A stretch of 64,000 nt of DNA from an uncultured Acetatifactor sp. (GCA_934402315.1 CAKRTS010000010.1:47652-111651); one strand, 5' to 3'. Shown: positions 34,821 through 44,626, numbered from the stretch's first letter. Made by a program: numbers and translations. The notes: generated from the sequence alone by a model not told the origin.

Positions 34821-35984
34821 TTATTCATAACTGAGTGTTAATGTAATTGAGGTTATGTCATACGGCATGAACGGCGGTGTATACCCGGTTTCTGATTGGT
34901 AAACATAAAGCTCCTCCCCGGATGGAGAAATCAGAACCGGGCAGGAACCTCCTGATGTGTTGCCCGCATCCGTACATAATTCCATATGCAGGTAATCCCC
35001 CTCCATGCACCACACCCCTCTGAAAAGCAGGGTATATTCCTCATTATCCTCAAACCGGTGATAAAGCCTTGCAAGGCCGGCAAAATCCGGGTCACAGTCT
35101 CCATAATGCAGCTCCAGCGTCCAGTCTTCACACACCCATGTCGTATCCGCCAGTCCCTCATTTGTGGGCGGAAGCCACCAGTCATCTCCCGGTGGATCCG
35201 CAGTGTCATTTCCGGCACTCATAAGCTCATCTAAGCGGTTCAGATCCATGAGCTGTACCTGCTCATCATAGCCGGCCGGCAGAATCATTGAGCCATAATC
35301 ACTGACCTGCGGATACCAGTGTGTCTGTGCTCCGTTTCCTGCAATTATATTAATCTCGACATCCGGCTCCTCACGAAATTCCTCAAAAACAGCATACAAA
35401 AGTATCGGTTCTGCATTCTCACTTCGATAAAGCACTTCATCCGTCTGTGGCTGGCTGCCATCCGGTGTAGGAACCCAGATCACATGATTCACCGCCAGTG
35501 AGGTTTTTTCATCCCGCGGCACAACACAAAACAGATTGCCGTAACCGGCTCCCAAAATACGATCTTCCGGGATTTCTGCCAGAAAGGGCAGTTCGACAAG
35601 CAGATCAGGATTATTGTTCTGTATCCAATCCGAAATCGTGGACTTATCATTTTCTTCACGATATCCCAGATATGCGACAGCACCGGCCAGCTGCTCTTCC
35701 TCCTCCATCCGGTTCCACAGATCCCAAACCGTCCATCCGGTCTGATCTTCGCCTGTCAGTGTTTCGTCTGTCTCTATCTCCCCGGAAATTTCCTCTTCTG
35801 TCTCTGCGTTCTTTCCATCGTCCGTGTCCTCTTCTGTATCCGTTTCTTCCATCTGCTCTTCAGTGGGTGCCGACGGCAGGACACCTGTCTCCTGTCTCCT
35901 TCCCTTTCCACAGGCAGTCATTCCGGTCAGTATGGTCAAGAGCAAAGCCCACACCATATAACGTTGAAATCCAATTTTATGCAT
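34821..35984 (-). CDS. Surface lipoprotein of unknown function, paralogue of the one at 39.8-41.3 kb
   Basis: 387 residues. Signal peptide with lipobox MTAC, then a long Glu/Thr/Asp-rich linker (~residues 30-75), then a globular domain. A block YPFLAEIP-like (ELPFLAEIPEDRI), SLAVNHVIW, VLYRSENAEPILLYA also occurs in the protein at 39811-41325. C-terminal part looks beta-rich (WTLELHYGD; YLHMELCTD). No named family recognised. GGAGAG precedes ATG 35984. Reverse-strand array with three more lipoproteins. Confidence 0.75.
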   Translation of the reverse strand: MHKIGFQRYMVWALLLTILTGMTACGKGRRQETGVLPSAPTEEQMEETDTEEDTDDGKNAETEEEISGEIETDETLTGEDQTGWTVWDLWNRMEEEEQLAGAVAYLGYREENDKSTISDWIQNNNPDLLVELPFLAEIPEDRILGAGYGNLFCVVPRDEKTSLAVNHVIWVPTPDGSQPQTDEVLYRSENAEPILLYAVFEEFREEPDVEINIIAGNGAQTHWYPQVSDYGSMILPAGYDEQVQLMDLNRLDELMSAGNDTADPPGDDWWLPPTNEGLADTTWVCEDWTLELHYGDCDPDFAGLARLYHRFEDNEEYTLLFRGVWCMEGDYLHMELCTDAGNTSGGSCPVLISPSGEELYVYQSETGYTPPFMPYDITSITLTLSYE

Positions 35985-36045
35985 ATTATATTTCTCTCCC
36001 TTTGTAAACATCCGGTACATGCTCTTCTTTTCGCGCACCGGATTG

Positions 36046-37071
36046 TCACTCTCCGTCTGCCTGCTCCAAAAGCCGACCGTTAAGCTCTTCAAAATATTCC
36101 CGGAGCTGATTCATCGTCCGTGCATCCGGCTGAACCGTCATCTGCTTACCATCCGAATAATACAGCGTTGCATACCTTTTGGATTTGAAGGACGATCCTG
36201 CTGGAAATGTACTGAAATCCACCGACTGCAGCATCTCCCCGACCGGCTCCCAGTATTCCTTCGTAAGCGTTAATCCGACATGCTCTTCTCCGTTTTCCCC
36301 CATATAATATGCATGGTATATCCATCGGTTCTCCTCATGCGCATCACGATTAAACTGATAGGAAAAGCGATTCCTCTTCGTTCCCCACAATCCCTGCTGT
36401 CCAAAGAAAATCCCGTCAATGACCGGTGCCTCATAATACACAATTTCCGCACCCGTAGGGTGAACGATTTCCTCCATAATCTGCAGCACGGTCCCGAAAC
36501 GACGGTCATTGGGAATCCTGTACTGTTTACGGTATTCCTCTCCGTCATCCCCCATAAAGGTCAGATAAAAGGTCCGGATATTCGGTCCGTCTGTCGCCCC
36601 GATTTCAGGCATCCGGTCTGCCAGACTGTTCTGCCTTGGTTTTACCTCCACAAGCAGTGGTTCAATGGTTCTTACCGCATCCTCAAGCTGCTTCCATTGC
36701 TCCGGTGAGACCGGTTGATTTTCCACGGTCCGGTAATCCTCAAAATATTCCTCTTCCGGGTTTTCCGGATCATCTTCTCCCCGTGAAAAGTATCTGGCGC
36801 TCACAACTCTGTCCTTTCGGATATCCATGGAAAGATCCGCTCCGTACAGCATTCCGTTCACGTTATAATAGTCTACCCCCACCAGTCCGTCCTGTTCGTG
36901 ATCCTGCTCCGGATCATTCTCCTGCTGCAAATCCATTTCCTCTGTGCCCATCGTTTCCCTCTCTCCGTTTTCAGAAAGTCTGCTGATTTCTCCCCGGGCC
37001 GAACAGCCTCCTGTCAACACACACACAAGTCCCAAAACCCATAGCATGCTTCCATAACGCTTCATCCTCAT
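36046..37071 (-). CDS. Surface lipoprotein of unknown function
   Basis: 341 residues. Lipobox LTGGC at ~19-23, an acidic Glu/Gln/Asp linker (~30-62), then a mixed alpha/beta domain with ADLSMDIRKDRVVSARYF and paired strands. AGGAGG is 6-7 nt before ATG 37071. No family recognised. It is 47 bp downstream of the 687-residue lipoprotein and probably in the same transcript. Confidence 0.75.
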   Translation of the reverse strand: MRMKRYGSMLWVLGLVCVLTGGCSARGEISRLSENGERETMGTEEMDLQQENDPEQDHEQDGLVGVDYYNVNGMLYGADLSMDIRKDRVVSARYFSRGEDDPENPEEEYFEDYRTVENQPVSPEQWKQLEDAVRTIEPLLVEVKPRQNSLADRMPEIGATDGPNIRTFYLTFMGDDGEEYRKQYRIPNDRRFGTVLQIMEEIVHPTGAEIVYYEAPVIDGIFFGQQGLWGTKRNRFSYQFNRDAHEENRWIYHAYYMGENGEEHVGLTLTKEYWEPVGEMLQSVDFSTFPAGSSFKSKRYATLYYSDGKQMTVQPDARTMNQLREYFEELNGRLLEQADGE

Positions 37072-37118
37072 GAGCTTCCTCCTTTTCCATTACGATGCCC
37101 CGGATTTCCTGGTCAGAA

Positions 37119-39182
37119 TCAATAACTGATCCTGTTTTTCAGCGGAATCTTCCATTCCAGCTCCTCATAAGGAATTCGTATACTCGGCATTCCTGACGCA
37201 TACGCAGCCACCTCATATTCGTAGAAATAATAGACCAGTCCGGTTTCATCCAGATAGCAGTCACCAAGGCAAAATCCATTCCCCTCATAGCATCCGGCAT
37301 ATTCTCTGATATAATCCAGATCCAGCTCACTATCCGGCCCCGGATATTCCCTTTCAAATCGTTCTGCCACCAGATTATGGAACTCCTCCTCGGATGTCGC
37401 AAGCAGATCGTGAACACTGATCTCCTCTCCGGTCCTTCTGTCAAACAGCAGAAAATCCTGATATTGTAATCCATGTGCCGCCCCACTCCAGTAATCATAT
37501 CCGGTCTGTAAAAAACCGATATAATCATCGTCCAGATACGATACCCTCATATAACGGACTCTCGTATTCGGGCTGTTCACATAGGTATGGTAATCGCACT
37601 CTTCCCCCTGATAGGTATCCACAAATATCTCTTCTCCGCTCTCTCTCCACATGGTAAGCTGTTCTTCGATCCGTGCATCCCCCGGCATTGTACCATCCAT
37701 CTCAAAACCCTCTGAATAATACTCACCGATGATTCTTCTGCATCTATCACACCTGACCAGATGGTCAAGCACGGTATATTCTCCGACATCCCTTAAACCG
37801 CTTTCCTTCAGCAGACCACAGATTTCAAAGGTTTCCGCTCCCTGCAGAAACGGATAGTGCACCAGATTCAGCTCATCTCCTTCACAATCCGCAAAGTACA
37901 GTTCTCCCTGATCAAACACCGCAAAGCTGTTTTCCACAGTCTCGCAGCTTCCATGGAACTTTGAGCTTTTCTCCACGGTAAACAGGAGACGCCCGGCCGC
38001 TCCCTCTTTCATTTCATCAAAGGGAAGATAGCAGATATCCATCTGCTCCGGTGAAACCGTGTAATCCATGTCATATTCATAATAATAGACTCCGGTTGCA
38101 TCCGCTCCTAACAGCTGATATACGTTTTCGCTTACCTCATACTGTTCCCCGGTCTGCATATTACGGTACAGCACCGTTGCGGTTCCGGTATAATCATCCG
38201 TTTCGACATTATAACCGTAGTCGTAGGAATGATACAGCATATGCTCTCCGTCATAATAATCCAGCGTATATCCCTTCTCCAGCAGCGGCTGTATTTCTCC
38301 CGTCTGCAGATTAAAGGTTACGATAGAATAGTCATCACGGTTCATTAAAAGACAGGTTTCCGTCCACTGCTGCTGCCATGGGAGATAAATGTTGCCTGAT
38401 ACGCCTGCCATATACGGATCTCCGTATTCCTTTGGTATTCCCCTGTATGGATCCTTATCATCTCCCGTAACCCTCTGTCCCGGATCTCCGTCCGGTGTAA
38501 GCTCAAAGATCTCGGTTCCGTCCCGGTAGCTTCCGTATGCTTCATCTCCATCCGGAGTATCCCAGTCTCCCCAGACCGGAATATAGATCCGGTCCTCCAC
38601 AATATAAAGATCCCTTACATGCATCCCCTCGGTCAGCGGGATACGCAGCAGCTTCTTTTCTCCGGTTTTCTTATGAATCTTCCAAATCAGGCAAAACGGC
38701 TGCTCATCCTCTGTATCTGTCCTGTTTTCTGTGCCAAGACAATACAGGAAATCTCCATACAGCGTCAGTGCATGATCCCATCCAAAGAAGGGAGGCGACG
38801 TTTCATCTCCGGTTTTCTCTTCCAGCCGGGTAAGCAGCTGCATAGCATTGGTCTTTCGGTCAATCGCATAGACATTTCCTCTCTCCGTCATATAGACGTG
38901 GCTGGAATCCGCCGTATAATAGCCGTTATAAAAAAGATACGGATTCGCTATCCCGCGCTCCTTTGTTTCCTGCGGCATTGGCACTGCTCCTGCTCCCGTA
39001 TCACCTCCACCTGCATTACCTTCACCTGTATCATTCTGCTCCGGTTCCGTGAAAACACTGCCGTTTCCTTCTGCTTCCTCACGGTCACCGCCCGGGATTT
39101 TCGCAATCTGAACCATCGTGGAACAACCGCACAGACTAAGTGCAAGCAGTCCGGCTATTCCTGTCCGGATAAGTTTCTTCAT
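37119..39182 (-). CDS. Large lipoprotein with beta-propeller-like region and DUF3298-like C-terminus
   Basis: 687 residues. Lipobox LCGC; Gly/Thr linker; residues ~75-480 contain repeated beta-strand units with Tyr-rich turns, resembling a propeller (YFLYNGYYTADSSHVYMTE-like repeats). The last ~170 residues match the DUF3298/RsiV-type pattern: YWSGAAHGLQYQDFLLFDRRTGEEI, then YFYEYEVAAYASGMPSIRIPYEEL. That domain in RsiV binds lysozyme, which suggests, as inference only, a surface ligand sensor. GGAGGAAGAGG precedes the start. Confidence 0.8.
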   Translation of the reverse strand: MKKLIRTGIAGLLALSLCGCSTMVQIAKIPGGDREEAEGNGSVFTEPEQNDTGEGNAGGGDTGAGAVPMPQETKERGIANPYLFYNGYYTADSSHVYMTERGNVYAIDRKTNAMQLLTRLEEKTGDETSPPFFGWDHALTLYGDFLYCLGTENRTDTEDEQPFCLIWKIHKKTGEKKLLRIPLTEGMHVRDLYIVEDRIYIPVWGDWDTPDGDEAYGSYRDGTEIFELTPDGDPGQRVTGDDKDPYRGIPKEYGDPYMAGVSGNIYLPWQQQWTETCLLMNRDDYSIVTFNLQTGEIQPLLEKGYTLDYYDGEHMLYHSYDYGYNVETDDYTGTATVLYRNMQTGEQYEVSENVYQLLGADATGVYYYEYDMDYTVSPEQMDICYLPFDEMKEGAAGRLLFTVEKSSKFHGSCETVENSFAVFDQGELYFADCEGDELNLVHYPFLQGAETFEICGLLKESGLRDVGEYTVLDHLVRCDRCRRIIGEYYSEGFEMDGTMPGDARIEEQLTMWRESGEEIFVDTYQGEECDYHTYVNSPNTRVRYMRVSYLDDDYIGFLQTGYDYWSGAAHGLQYQDFLLFDRRTGEEISVHDLLATSEEEFHNLVAERFEREYPGPDSELDLDYIREYAGCYEGNGFCLGDCYLDETGLVYYFYEYEVAAYASGMPSIRIPYEELEWKIPLKNRISY

Positions 39183-39293
39183 CCTCTTCCTCCCTTCATA
39201 ACCATCCTGTTAATCTGCCGCCTTCTTAACCGACACTGATCTCCAGCTCTCTCAGATCTCCTTTGGCGCCAAACAGATCATAACCGTTAAGTA

Positions 39294-39786
39294 ACTAAAA
39301 CTTGGCATTGAACAGCTTTTAAACCGTTCATTTAAGACCAATGATCCGATTTTTAAGGCTGTACTTGAAAAGTCTGCGTTAGCATCTCAACCAACGGTAT
39401 CAGGATTTTATAACCGCATGGACGAAGACACTTTAATTCAGTTTCTGAAAATCAGTCGGATACTCAGAAAAAGGATCTACAGCATCCAGATGCCTCAGGC
39501 AGTGATTCTGGATCTTGATTCCACTCTTCTTGAAGCATACGGCAGACAGGATTCAGCACATGCTCTTGCCTATAACATATTTAATTGGTTCAGACGATTG
39601 GTGTTATCAGCAAAAATGCGGAAACATCGCATTGATACCGTCCGTTTAAAACTGCTGAAGATTGCTGCAAAAGTAGTTCATTCAGCAAGATATGTCACAT
39701 TCAAGCTGTGTAGCAGTTGCCCATACAAAGAAGAATTCTATGATACCCTTTCTACGATAAGCAAGCTGAATGTACAGCTGGAATAG
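39294..39786 (+). pseudogene. IS1380-family transposase remnant
   Basis: One frame joins an N-terminal part (LGIEQLLNRSF ... MPQAVILDLDSTLLEAYGRQ) directly to the C-terminal end (NWFRRLVLSAKMRKHRID ... YVTFKLCSSCPYKEEFYDTL). The middle, with most of the DDE catalytic core, is deleted near 39562. No intact ends are recognised. It interrupts the lipoprotein array between 39182 and 39811. Confidence 0.8.
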
Positions 39787-39810
39787 CAACTGTTAACAAA
39801 CCTTGACAGC

Positions 39811-41325
39811 CTAATAGGAATCCCATTCAAAGGTGTACGCCGTATGTTCCAGTCCGTCATAAAGCGCTCTTCCGTCCTCATGAACAATATCCATATGTGT
39901 CTCATCTACCAGTTGTATCGAATAAACTCCCCAAAATTCATCCGCCGGGTCATCCACATTGGTCATGGAAAAGGTAACGCGCATCACCCCATCTTTTTCT
40001 GCCTCGTCATCAACACTCCACGTTCCCACATACGCGGCAAGGAGCTCACCGTTTCCATATCCGTAGCTATAGGACATATGGTATCCGGGACGCTGGAAAT
40101 TCAGAATCATGGAAATCTCACTGCCATCCTCTGTGATTGCCGACCACCATCCGAAAAACGGCTGACTGTTATAATCGGTCATATCGCAGACACCGGGTGA
40201 ATACCAAGGGGTATTCATGCTTCCATCGTACAAAGACAGGGAAGGGTTCCAATCCAGTACCTGTCCGTCACTGTCCACAATGACTACCTGCGTTCCGGGC
40301 ATGGCATCACTGGGATTGGCGCGCAGCAATATCGGCTCTCCGCTCTCGCTGCGATAGAGAACCTGCCCGGTTTCCCCATAATATCCGTTACTCTCGTTCA
40401 TAATCCATTCGTTTACCGCTACAGAAGCCGTCGGGTCTGCGGAGATAATACAGTAAATTTCCGTGCCCCCGTCCGGTTCTTCCACATAATTCTCTCTTGG
40501 TATTTCCGCCAGAAAAGGATAATCCGACAAATCATTTTCTGTCAGATAAGAATCAATGTCCGTGGCATATCCAAGAAACATGGCAGCACATATATCGCCA
40601 TTTGCGGCAGCAATATCGCGAATGGCATCTATGGACAGACCTTCCGCAGATGCCGTGTTCTGCTCCAGCGGCTCTGTTTCTATCAGAAGCAGTCTGCCAA
40701 AAAGATTCTGGATAATCTCTTCCATTCCGTCATAGGCATCCGACCATACATAAACCGCATAGACATAGGTATATCCTTTTGCTTCCGTCACAAAGACATT
40801 CCAATAGCTTGTGTCCTCTACCTGACCTACCGAAAATTTTACAACATAAACCGGATACCCGATATTTTCACTATAGGTATCATTCTTTTCAACAGTAACA
40901 TTTTCTGCCTCGTAAAGGGACTGACCTGTGGCCGCACGCAAGGCGTAATCCTCTGACGACTCGCCATCCTCTCTGGTACTGGCATAGGAACAGTTGATCA
41001 CACTGACAAAGCCGTCCTCCGTCATGTCTTCGTAATAATAACTGGCATCCGGATGATTGATGCTTTGAACAATGGTCATATTGGTAAAGGGAAGTGCGCC
41101 GCCGGTAAGAACCGCAGGGTTCATCATTTCCACCGCATCCTCCTGCTGCGCTTCATCCTCCTTCACAACACCTGTTTCCCCCTGTATTTCCGTTTCCTGA
41201 GTTGTTTTTGTGGCTTCCTCCTGCACACTTCCTGTTGCAGAGGGAAAGCTTTCTTCGGTGTTGCCACAGCCTGTCATGCAAAAAATACCGACAAATACCA
41301 CCATCATTTCCCGAATCTTTTTCAT
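39811..41325 (-). CDS. Surface lipoprotein of unknown function, paralogue of the one at 34.8-36.0 kb
   Basis: 504 residues. Lipobox MTGC after a short signal peptide, Thr/Glu-rich linker, an N-terminal domain with PFTNMTIVQSINHPDASYYYEDMTEDGFVSVINC-type strands, then the shared block (YPFLAEIPRENYV; SVAVNEWIM; VLYRSESGEPILLRA) and a C-terminal beta-sheet domain. ATG 41325 has GGAGGAG upstream and is preferred to 41343. Starts 18 bp after the stop of the gene at 41343-41849. Confidence 0.78.
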   Translation of the reverse strand: MKKIREMMVVFVGIFCMTGCGNTEESFPSATGSVQEEATKTTQETEIQGETGVVKEDEAQQEDAVEMMNPAVLTGGALPFTNMTIVQSINHPDASYYYEDMTEDGFVSVINCSYASTREDGESSEDYALRAATGQSLYEAENVTVEKNDTYSENIGYPVYVVKFSVGQVEDTSYWNVFVTEAKGYTYVYAVYVWSDAYDGMEEIIQNLFGRLLLIETEPLEQNTASAEGLSIDAIRDIAAANGDICAAMFLGYATDIDSYLTENDLSDYPFLAEIPRENYVEEPDGGTEIYCIISADPTASVAVNEWIMNESNGYYGETGQVLYRSESGEPILLRANPSDAMPGTQVVIVDSDGQVLDWNPSLSLYDGSMNTPWYSPGVCDMTDYNSQPFFGWWSAITEDGSEISMILNFQRPGYHMSYSYGYGNGELLAAYVGTWSVDDEAEKDGVMRVTFSMTNVDDPADEFWGVYSIQLVDETHMDIVHEDGRALYDGLEHTAYTFEWDSY

Positions 41326-41342
41326 ACTCTCCTCCGTTTTCA

Positions 41343-41849
41343 TTACGCCCAGGGATCCTCAGCTTTGGGCTGCCGTATTGCGGTCAGCAGATATTGTTCC
41401 CACAAAAACCATCTGCCGTCTCCCTTTTGGCGCAGCTTCACAGGACGAGGACTGTCCGCGCCTCCGCAAGGAATAAAGAGTTTCTTATATCCCTCCTCCG
41501 CATCGGAAGTCTGATTGCTCTCAATTACGATTCGGAAGGGTTCATCGGGTTTGTAATTGTTATCCGCTGTCGCACCCACGAAATAGGAAAACGGCAGATA
41601 GGTTTTTCCTCCCCGGAACCGGTCATCCAAAAAGGATATTTCCTGCCCATTGAGCGGTCTTGGTCCGCGCAGCCAGTTCAGCATCTCCAACCCGGCTTTT
41701 TTATCCGCGCTGTAGGTGCAGAGTGCACATACCGCCAATGCTGCCGTCTTAAACGGACTGTCCAGACCCGCTTCCGGCAAAGCCTGCATTTCTTCCAGAT
41801 TTTTGGGCAACGATACAAAGGAAAATTCTTCTCTGTCAACAGTATTCAT
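41343..41849 (-). CDS. Small soluble protein of unknown function
   Basis: 168 residues, no signal peptide or membrane span. Contains LPKNLEEMQALPE, a Cys-containing helix, and a C-terminal beta-rich part (YKKLFIPCGGAD; RWFLWEQYLLTAIR). I recall similar stand-alone proteins in Clostridia but assign no function. ATG 41849 has AAGGAG 7 nt upstream. Same strand and tight spacing with neighbours suggests one operon. Confidence 0.72.
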   Translation of the reverse strand: MNTVDREEFSFVSLPKNLEEMQALPEAGLDSPFKTAALAVCALCTYSADKKAGLEMLNWLRGPRPLNGQEISFLDDRFRGGKTYLPFSYFVGATADNNYKPDEPFRIVIESNQTSDAEEGYKKLFIPCGGADSPRPVKLRQKGDGRWFLWEQYLLTAIRQPKAEDPWA

Positions 41850-41937
41850 AGTGTTCTCCTTTCTGATACTGCGAATGGCACTGAATTTACTCAGAGCCGC
41901 CCTATTGTTGAATCTCTGCAATCTTATCTGCGCTTGA

Positions 41938-42363
41938 TTATTTCACGGTAATACTTGCAAGAATTGCCTGTACGTCGGCATCATCCACAGAGATAGAACC
42001 CTCGTCCGCCTGCAGCCAGCAGGTAGCCATTATCTGGTTCGGCTCTGTCGTCCATACAACTGCCGTGGGCTTCTCCATGCTGGTAGCAGTAAATCCCTGC
42101 CATTTGCATCCGCCAATGGTCATATCCTCTAAATCCTTAACATCATTATAATAGTCCTTTAAAACCACCAGTGAGATGTCCGGTGTGTAGTACTCAATGG
42201 TCAGCCCCGGCTTGGTAAACTGATCCCAATCATCCTTGGCATCCTTATAAATCATAAGGCCGGAAGGATCGCCCGGTTCATCCGGATACTCTTCAAAAAA
42301 GTCACTTTTAGGAAATGCCATCCAGCCGTCCGGAATCAGTACGGATATTTTCATATTTTTCAT
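41938..42363 (-). CDS. Small soluble protein of unknown function
   Basis: 141 residues, beta-rich, cytoplasmic by lack of a signal. Opens ISVLIPDGWMAFP and has WQGFTATSMEKP and ATCWLQADEGS, a pattern like small PsbP/LpqN-type lipid- or ligand-binding folds, but this is only a resemblance. GGGAAG precedes the start. Between two other island genes on the same strand. Confidence 0.68.
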   Translation of the reverse strand: MKNMKISVLIPDGWMAFPKSDFFEEYPDEPGDPSGLMIYKDAKDDWDQFTKPGLTIEYYTPDISLVVLKDYYNDVKDLEDMTIGGCKWQGFTATSMEKPTAVVWTTEPNQIMATCWLQADEGSISVDDADVQAILASITVK

Positions 42364-42406
42364 TTTATTTATTCTTCCCGTTAAATTACCTAAATCTGTT
42401 TCGCTC

Positions 42407-42808
42407 TTAATTTTCCTTCTTATTCAGATATGCACCGTAAATATACAGAGCCGGAAGAATCAGACCGATCAACAGAGAAGTTACATTAAAGCTGCTACCT
42501 ACAACTACATTCAGGATATTTCCAAGAACGGAAAGAGCCGCTACGATTGCTCCCCAGATAATACATTTCTGTGCCATTTCCGGCTTTTCACAATTCTTAA
42601 CCCCCATAACACCTGCAATCAGCTGTACAATACCGCTTGCCAGACACAGGAAAGAAGCCAGATAAAGCATTCCCGTTCCCGCTGCGCTTCCTGCCAGCGC
42701 TGCCAGACCACTGACACCAAGAATTGCTACGATACCGGCGATAATACCGAATGCGCCTCCGATAATCATCAAAATTCCTGTTACCATTAAAAACTTGTTT
42801 CCTTTCAT
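42407..42808 (-). CDS. Four-span membrane protein, DUF4064-like
   Basis: 133 residues with four membrane spans; small-residue-rich first half (GGAFGIIAGIVAILGVSGLAAL) and short charged loop KNCEKPEMAQKC between spans 3 and 4. AAAGGAGG precedes the ATG. First gene of the island transcript, just below a 200-bp control region with repeats. Confidence 0.72.
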   Translation of the reverse strand: MKGNKFLMVTGILMIIGGAFGIIAGIVAILGVSGLAALAGSAAGTGMLYLASFLCLASGIVQLIAGVMGVKNCEKPEMAQKCIIWGAIVAALSVLGNILNVVVGSSFNVTSLLIGLILPALYIYGAYLNKKEN

Positions 42809-42918
42809 AAAAATCCTCCTTTATTATAAGTTTAGTTTCGCGGTTATGTAGCTGCATATCTGCCCCTCTCATCCGCTGGCTATAATATATCAGGGAGAAC
42901 CTTAAAAATATATACTCA

Positions 42919-42958
42919 CCATTCGTATTTTGGAGCATCTCCCTTCAAATACGAATGG
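42919..42958. promoter_or_regulatory. Perfect 12-bp inverted repeat upstream of the island operon
   Basis: CCATTCGTATTT (42919-42930) and AAATACGAATGG (42947-42958) are exact inverse copies 16 bp apart. No T tract follows on either strand at once, so it looks more like a protein-binding dyad than a terminator. It lies between the membrane LuxR-type gene and the DUF4064-like gene. Confidence 0.6.
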
Positions 42959-42963
42959 CTAGT

Positions 42964-43006
42964 ATACAATATATAGATGTATGTAATGTGCTCATACAAT
43001 ATATAG
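42964..43006. repeat. Direct repeat ATACAATATATAG, two copies
   Basis: Identical 13-mers at 42964-42976 and 42994-43006, 30 bp apart (about three helical turns). A typical spacing for a regulator binding the same DNA face. The second copy abuts the stop codon of the LuxR-type gene. Confidence 0.6.
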
Positions 43007-43009
43007 TTT

Positions 43010-44596
43010 TTAATCCGTACGAGTAAGTTCCTCCAGCCTGTCGCACCTGCGGAACAAATCAATGTAAACCATCAACTCTTCCCGATTGGAAACACCAAGT
43101 TTTCGGTTCAGATTCGTATTGTGTTTTCTTGCCGTTCCGATGCTGATGTACAGTTGCTCCGCCACTTCATTGATATCGCAGCCTTCGATAAACAGCCGTA
43201 ACACCGTTTTTTCCGTAGGTGTCAGGCCCTGCACCCGTTTAGCAAAATCCCGTAACAGTTCTTCTATATCCGGCGGCAGATCTCCCGGTGCCAGCATTTG
43301 GTTTTTATGGGAATTAACAAAGGCAATCAACGCATCAATTTCCGAAATTCCAGAGCGGTGCTCTCCTATCCCATCCTCCTGCATGGCTTTCAGGCTCTGG
43401 ACAATCGGGGAAACAAAATGCTTTGACAGAAAAACAGAGAGCAGCACAATCACCACCAAAAAACCAAGGGAACCAAGCACCCACAACTGCCTGCGGGTCA
43501 GGGAAGCCTGCCAGTAGCTGTTTTCCGAAATCAGCGTCATGACGGTAAGCGGCAGTCCGCTCGCCGTTTTTACCGCAAGAGGCTGGCACGCCCCAAAATA
43601 CCGATAATTACCGGCAACACAATTTTGGTAATACTTTCCCTTCCGCATTTCCATAATGCCCTCCGGCATCAGATATGTTCCGGCTGAATTACCAATCATC
43701 GCTTTTTCCAAAAACACATGATCGCTCTCCATCGGGGCAAGTACCGCCACCATATTTCCGAAGGGACTGTCCGTTACCGGATAGGAAAGCGAAAAATAAA
43801 GCTCGCTCAGCTCCACTCCGCAGATACCCAGAACCCGCCCTTTGCCGTCCAGTATGGGGACACATAACAGCAGCGCATCCTCCCATGTATCCTTTAATTG
43901 CACCCGCTCCGTCCACAAAACGCCTTCCGCGAGCCGGGTTCCCGAAAATTCCATCAACGAATCGTAACCCGGAATGGAAGAGGTATCATATTCCAGATTC
44001 CAGCGGTTGTGCATCTGCACCTGCTTCTTCCGCGCCACATCCGCCGCGCCGCGAAAATACACGATATGCTGATCAGCGGCGCCTACTGCCTTCAGATCGG
44101 AAAAACGCAGATAGACACCCATACGGGAAGAATCCGCGTTTTCTGTCCCTGTATTCACTGTTGCATCCAAAAGGAAAAATGCGCCGCTGCAGGAATTGGA
44201 TTTTAAAACCGTCTCCAGTACATTGTACAGGGAATCCTCCACCTCTGAAATCAGTGCCGCATTATCGTTTAAATCGTCAAATGTCTTATCCTCCGCAATC
44301 AGAATATTGTCCAGCTCCCGCGTAATTTCTCCGGAAAGGGTAATACTTCTTGCTGTCAGAATATCCATCTGCGTGGAAAGCATGGTTGCCGTATTCTGCT
44401 GCTGTATACTGAGTGCTTCTCCAAGGCTGCGCTCCGAACCCGGAATCACTCCGGCAATACTCAATAATGAAATTGCTCCCCCAAAGATAACCAATGCCAT
44501 ACAACACCAGTATAACGCCAGCTTCCGGTGCATACTGACACTGTATTTTCGCGCCTGCCGAATTGTAAGCCATATGTTCTTTATCGATGCCACCAT
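43010..44596 (-). CDS. Membrane-anchored LuxR-type regulator with extracellular sensor domain
   Basis: 528 residues. Membrane span ~25-50, extracellular sensor domain ~55-365 (Cache-like by layout: long helix then PAS-like sheets, VLGICGVELSELYFSLSY), second span ~375-398, a short cytoplasmic linker, and a LuxR helix-turn-helix at ~462-520 (LTPTEKTVLRLFIEGCDINEVAEQLYISIGTARKH). No kinase or receiver domain, so it would bind DNA from the membrane as a one-component sensor. ATG 44596 has TAGGGG upstream. Starts 30 nt after a binding-protein gene. Confidence 0.85.
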   Translation of the reverse strand: MVASIKNIWLTIRQARKYSVSMHRKLALYWCCMALVIFGGAISLLSIAGVIPGSERSLGEALSIQQQNTATMLSTQMDILTARSITLSGEITRELDNILIAEDKTFDDLNDNAALISEVEDSLYNVLETVLKSNSCSGAFFLLDATVNTGTENADSSRMGVYLRFSDLKAVGAADQHIVYFRGAADVARKKQVQMHNRWNLEYDTSSIPGYDSLMEFSGTRLAEGVLWTERVQLKDTWEDALLLCVPILDGKGRVLGICGVELSELYFSLSYPVTDSPFGNMVAVLAPMESDHVFLEKAMIGNSAGTYLMPEGIMEMRKGKYYQNCVAGNYRYFGACQPLAVKTASGLPLTVMTLISENSYWQASLTRRQLWVLGSLGFLVVIVLLSVFLSKHFVSPIVQSLKAMQEDGIGEHRSGISEIDALIAFVNSHKNQMLAPGDLPPDIEELLRDFAKRVQGLTPTEKTVLRLFIEGCDINEVAEQLYISIGTARKHNTNLNRKLGVSNREELMVYIDLFRRCDRLEELTRTD

Positions 44597-44626
44597 TTCC
44601 CCTACCCCGATCAAATTCCATCCGTT

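Noticed and set aside
42919..42958. Terminator of the membrane LuxR-type gene
   Set aside because: The stem is strong but no T tract follows at once and the loop is 16 nt; an operator fits better.
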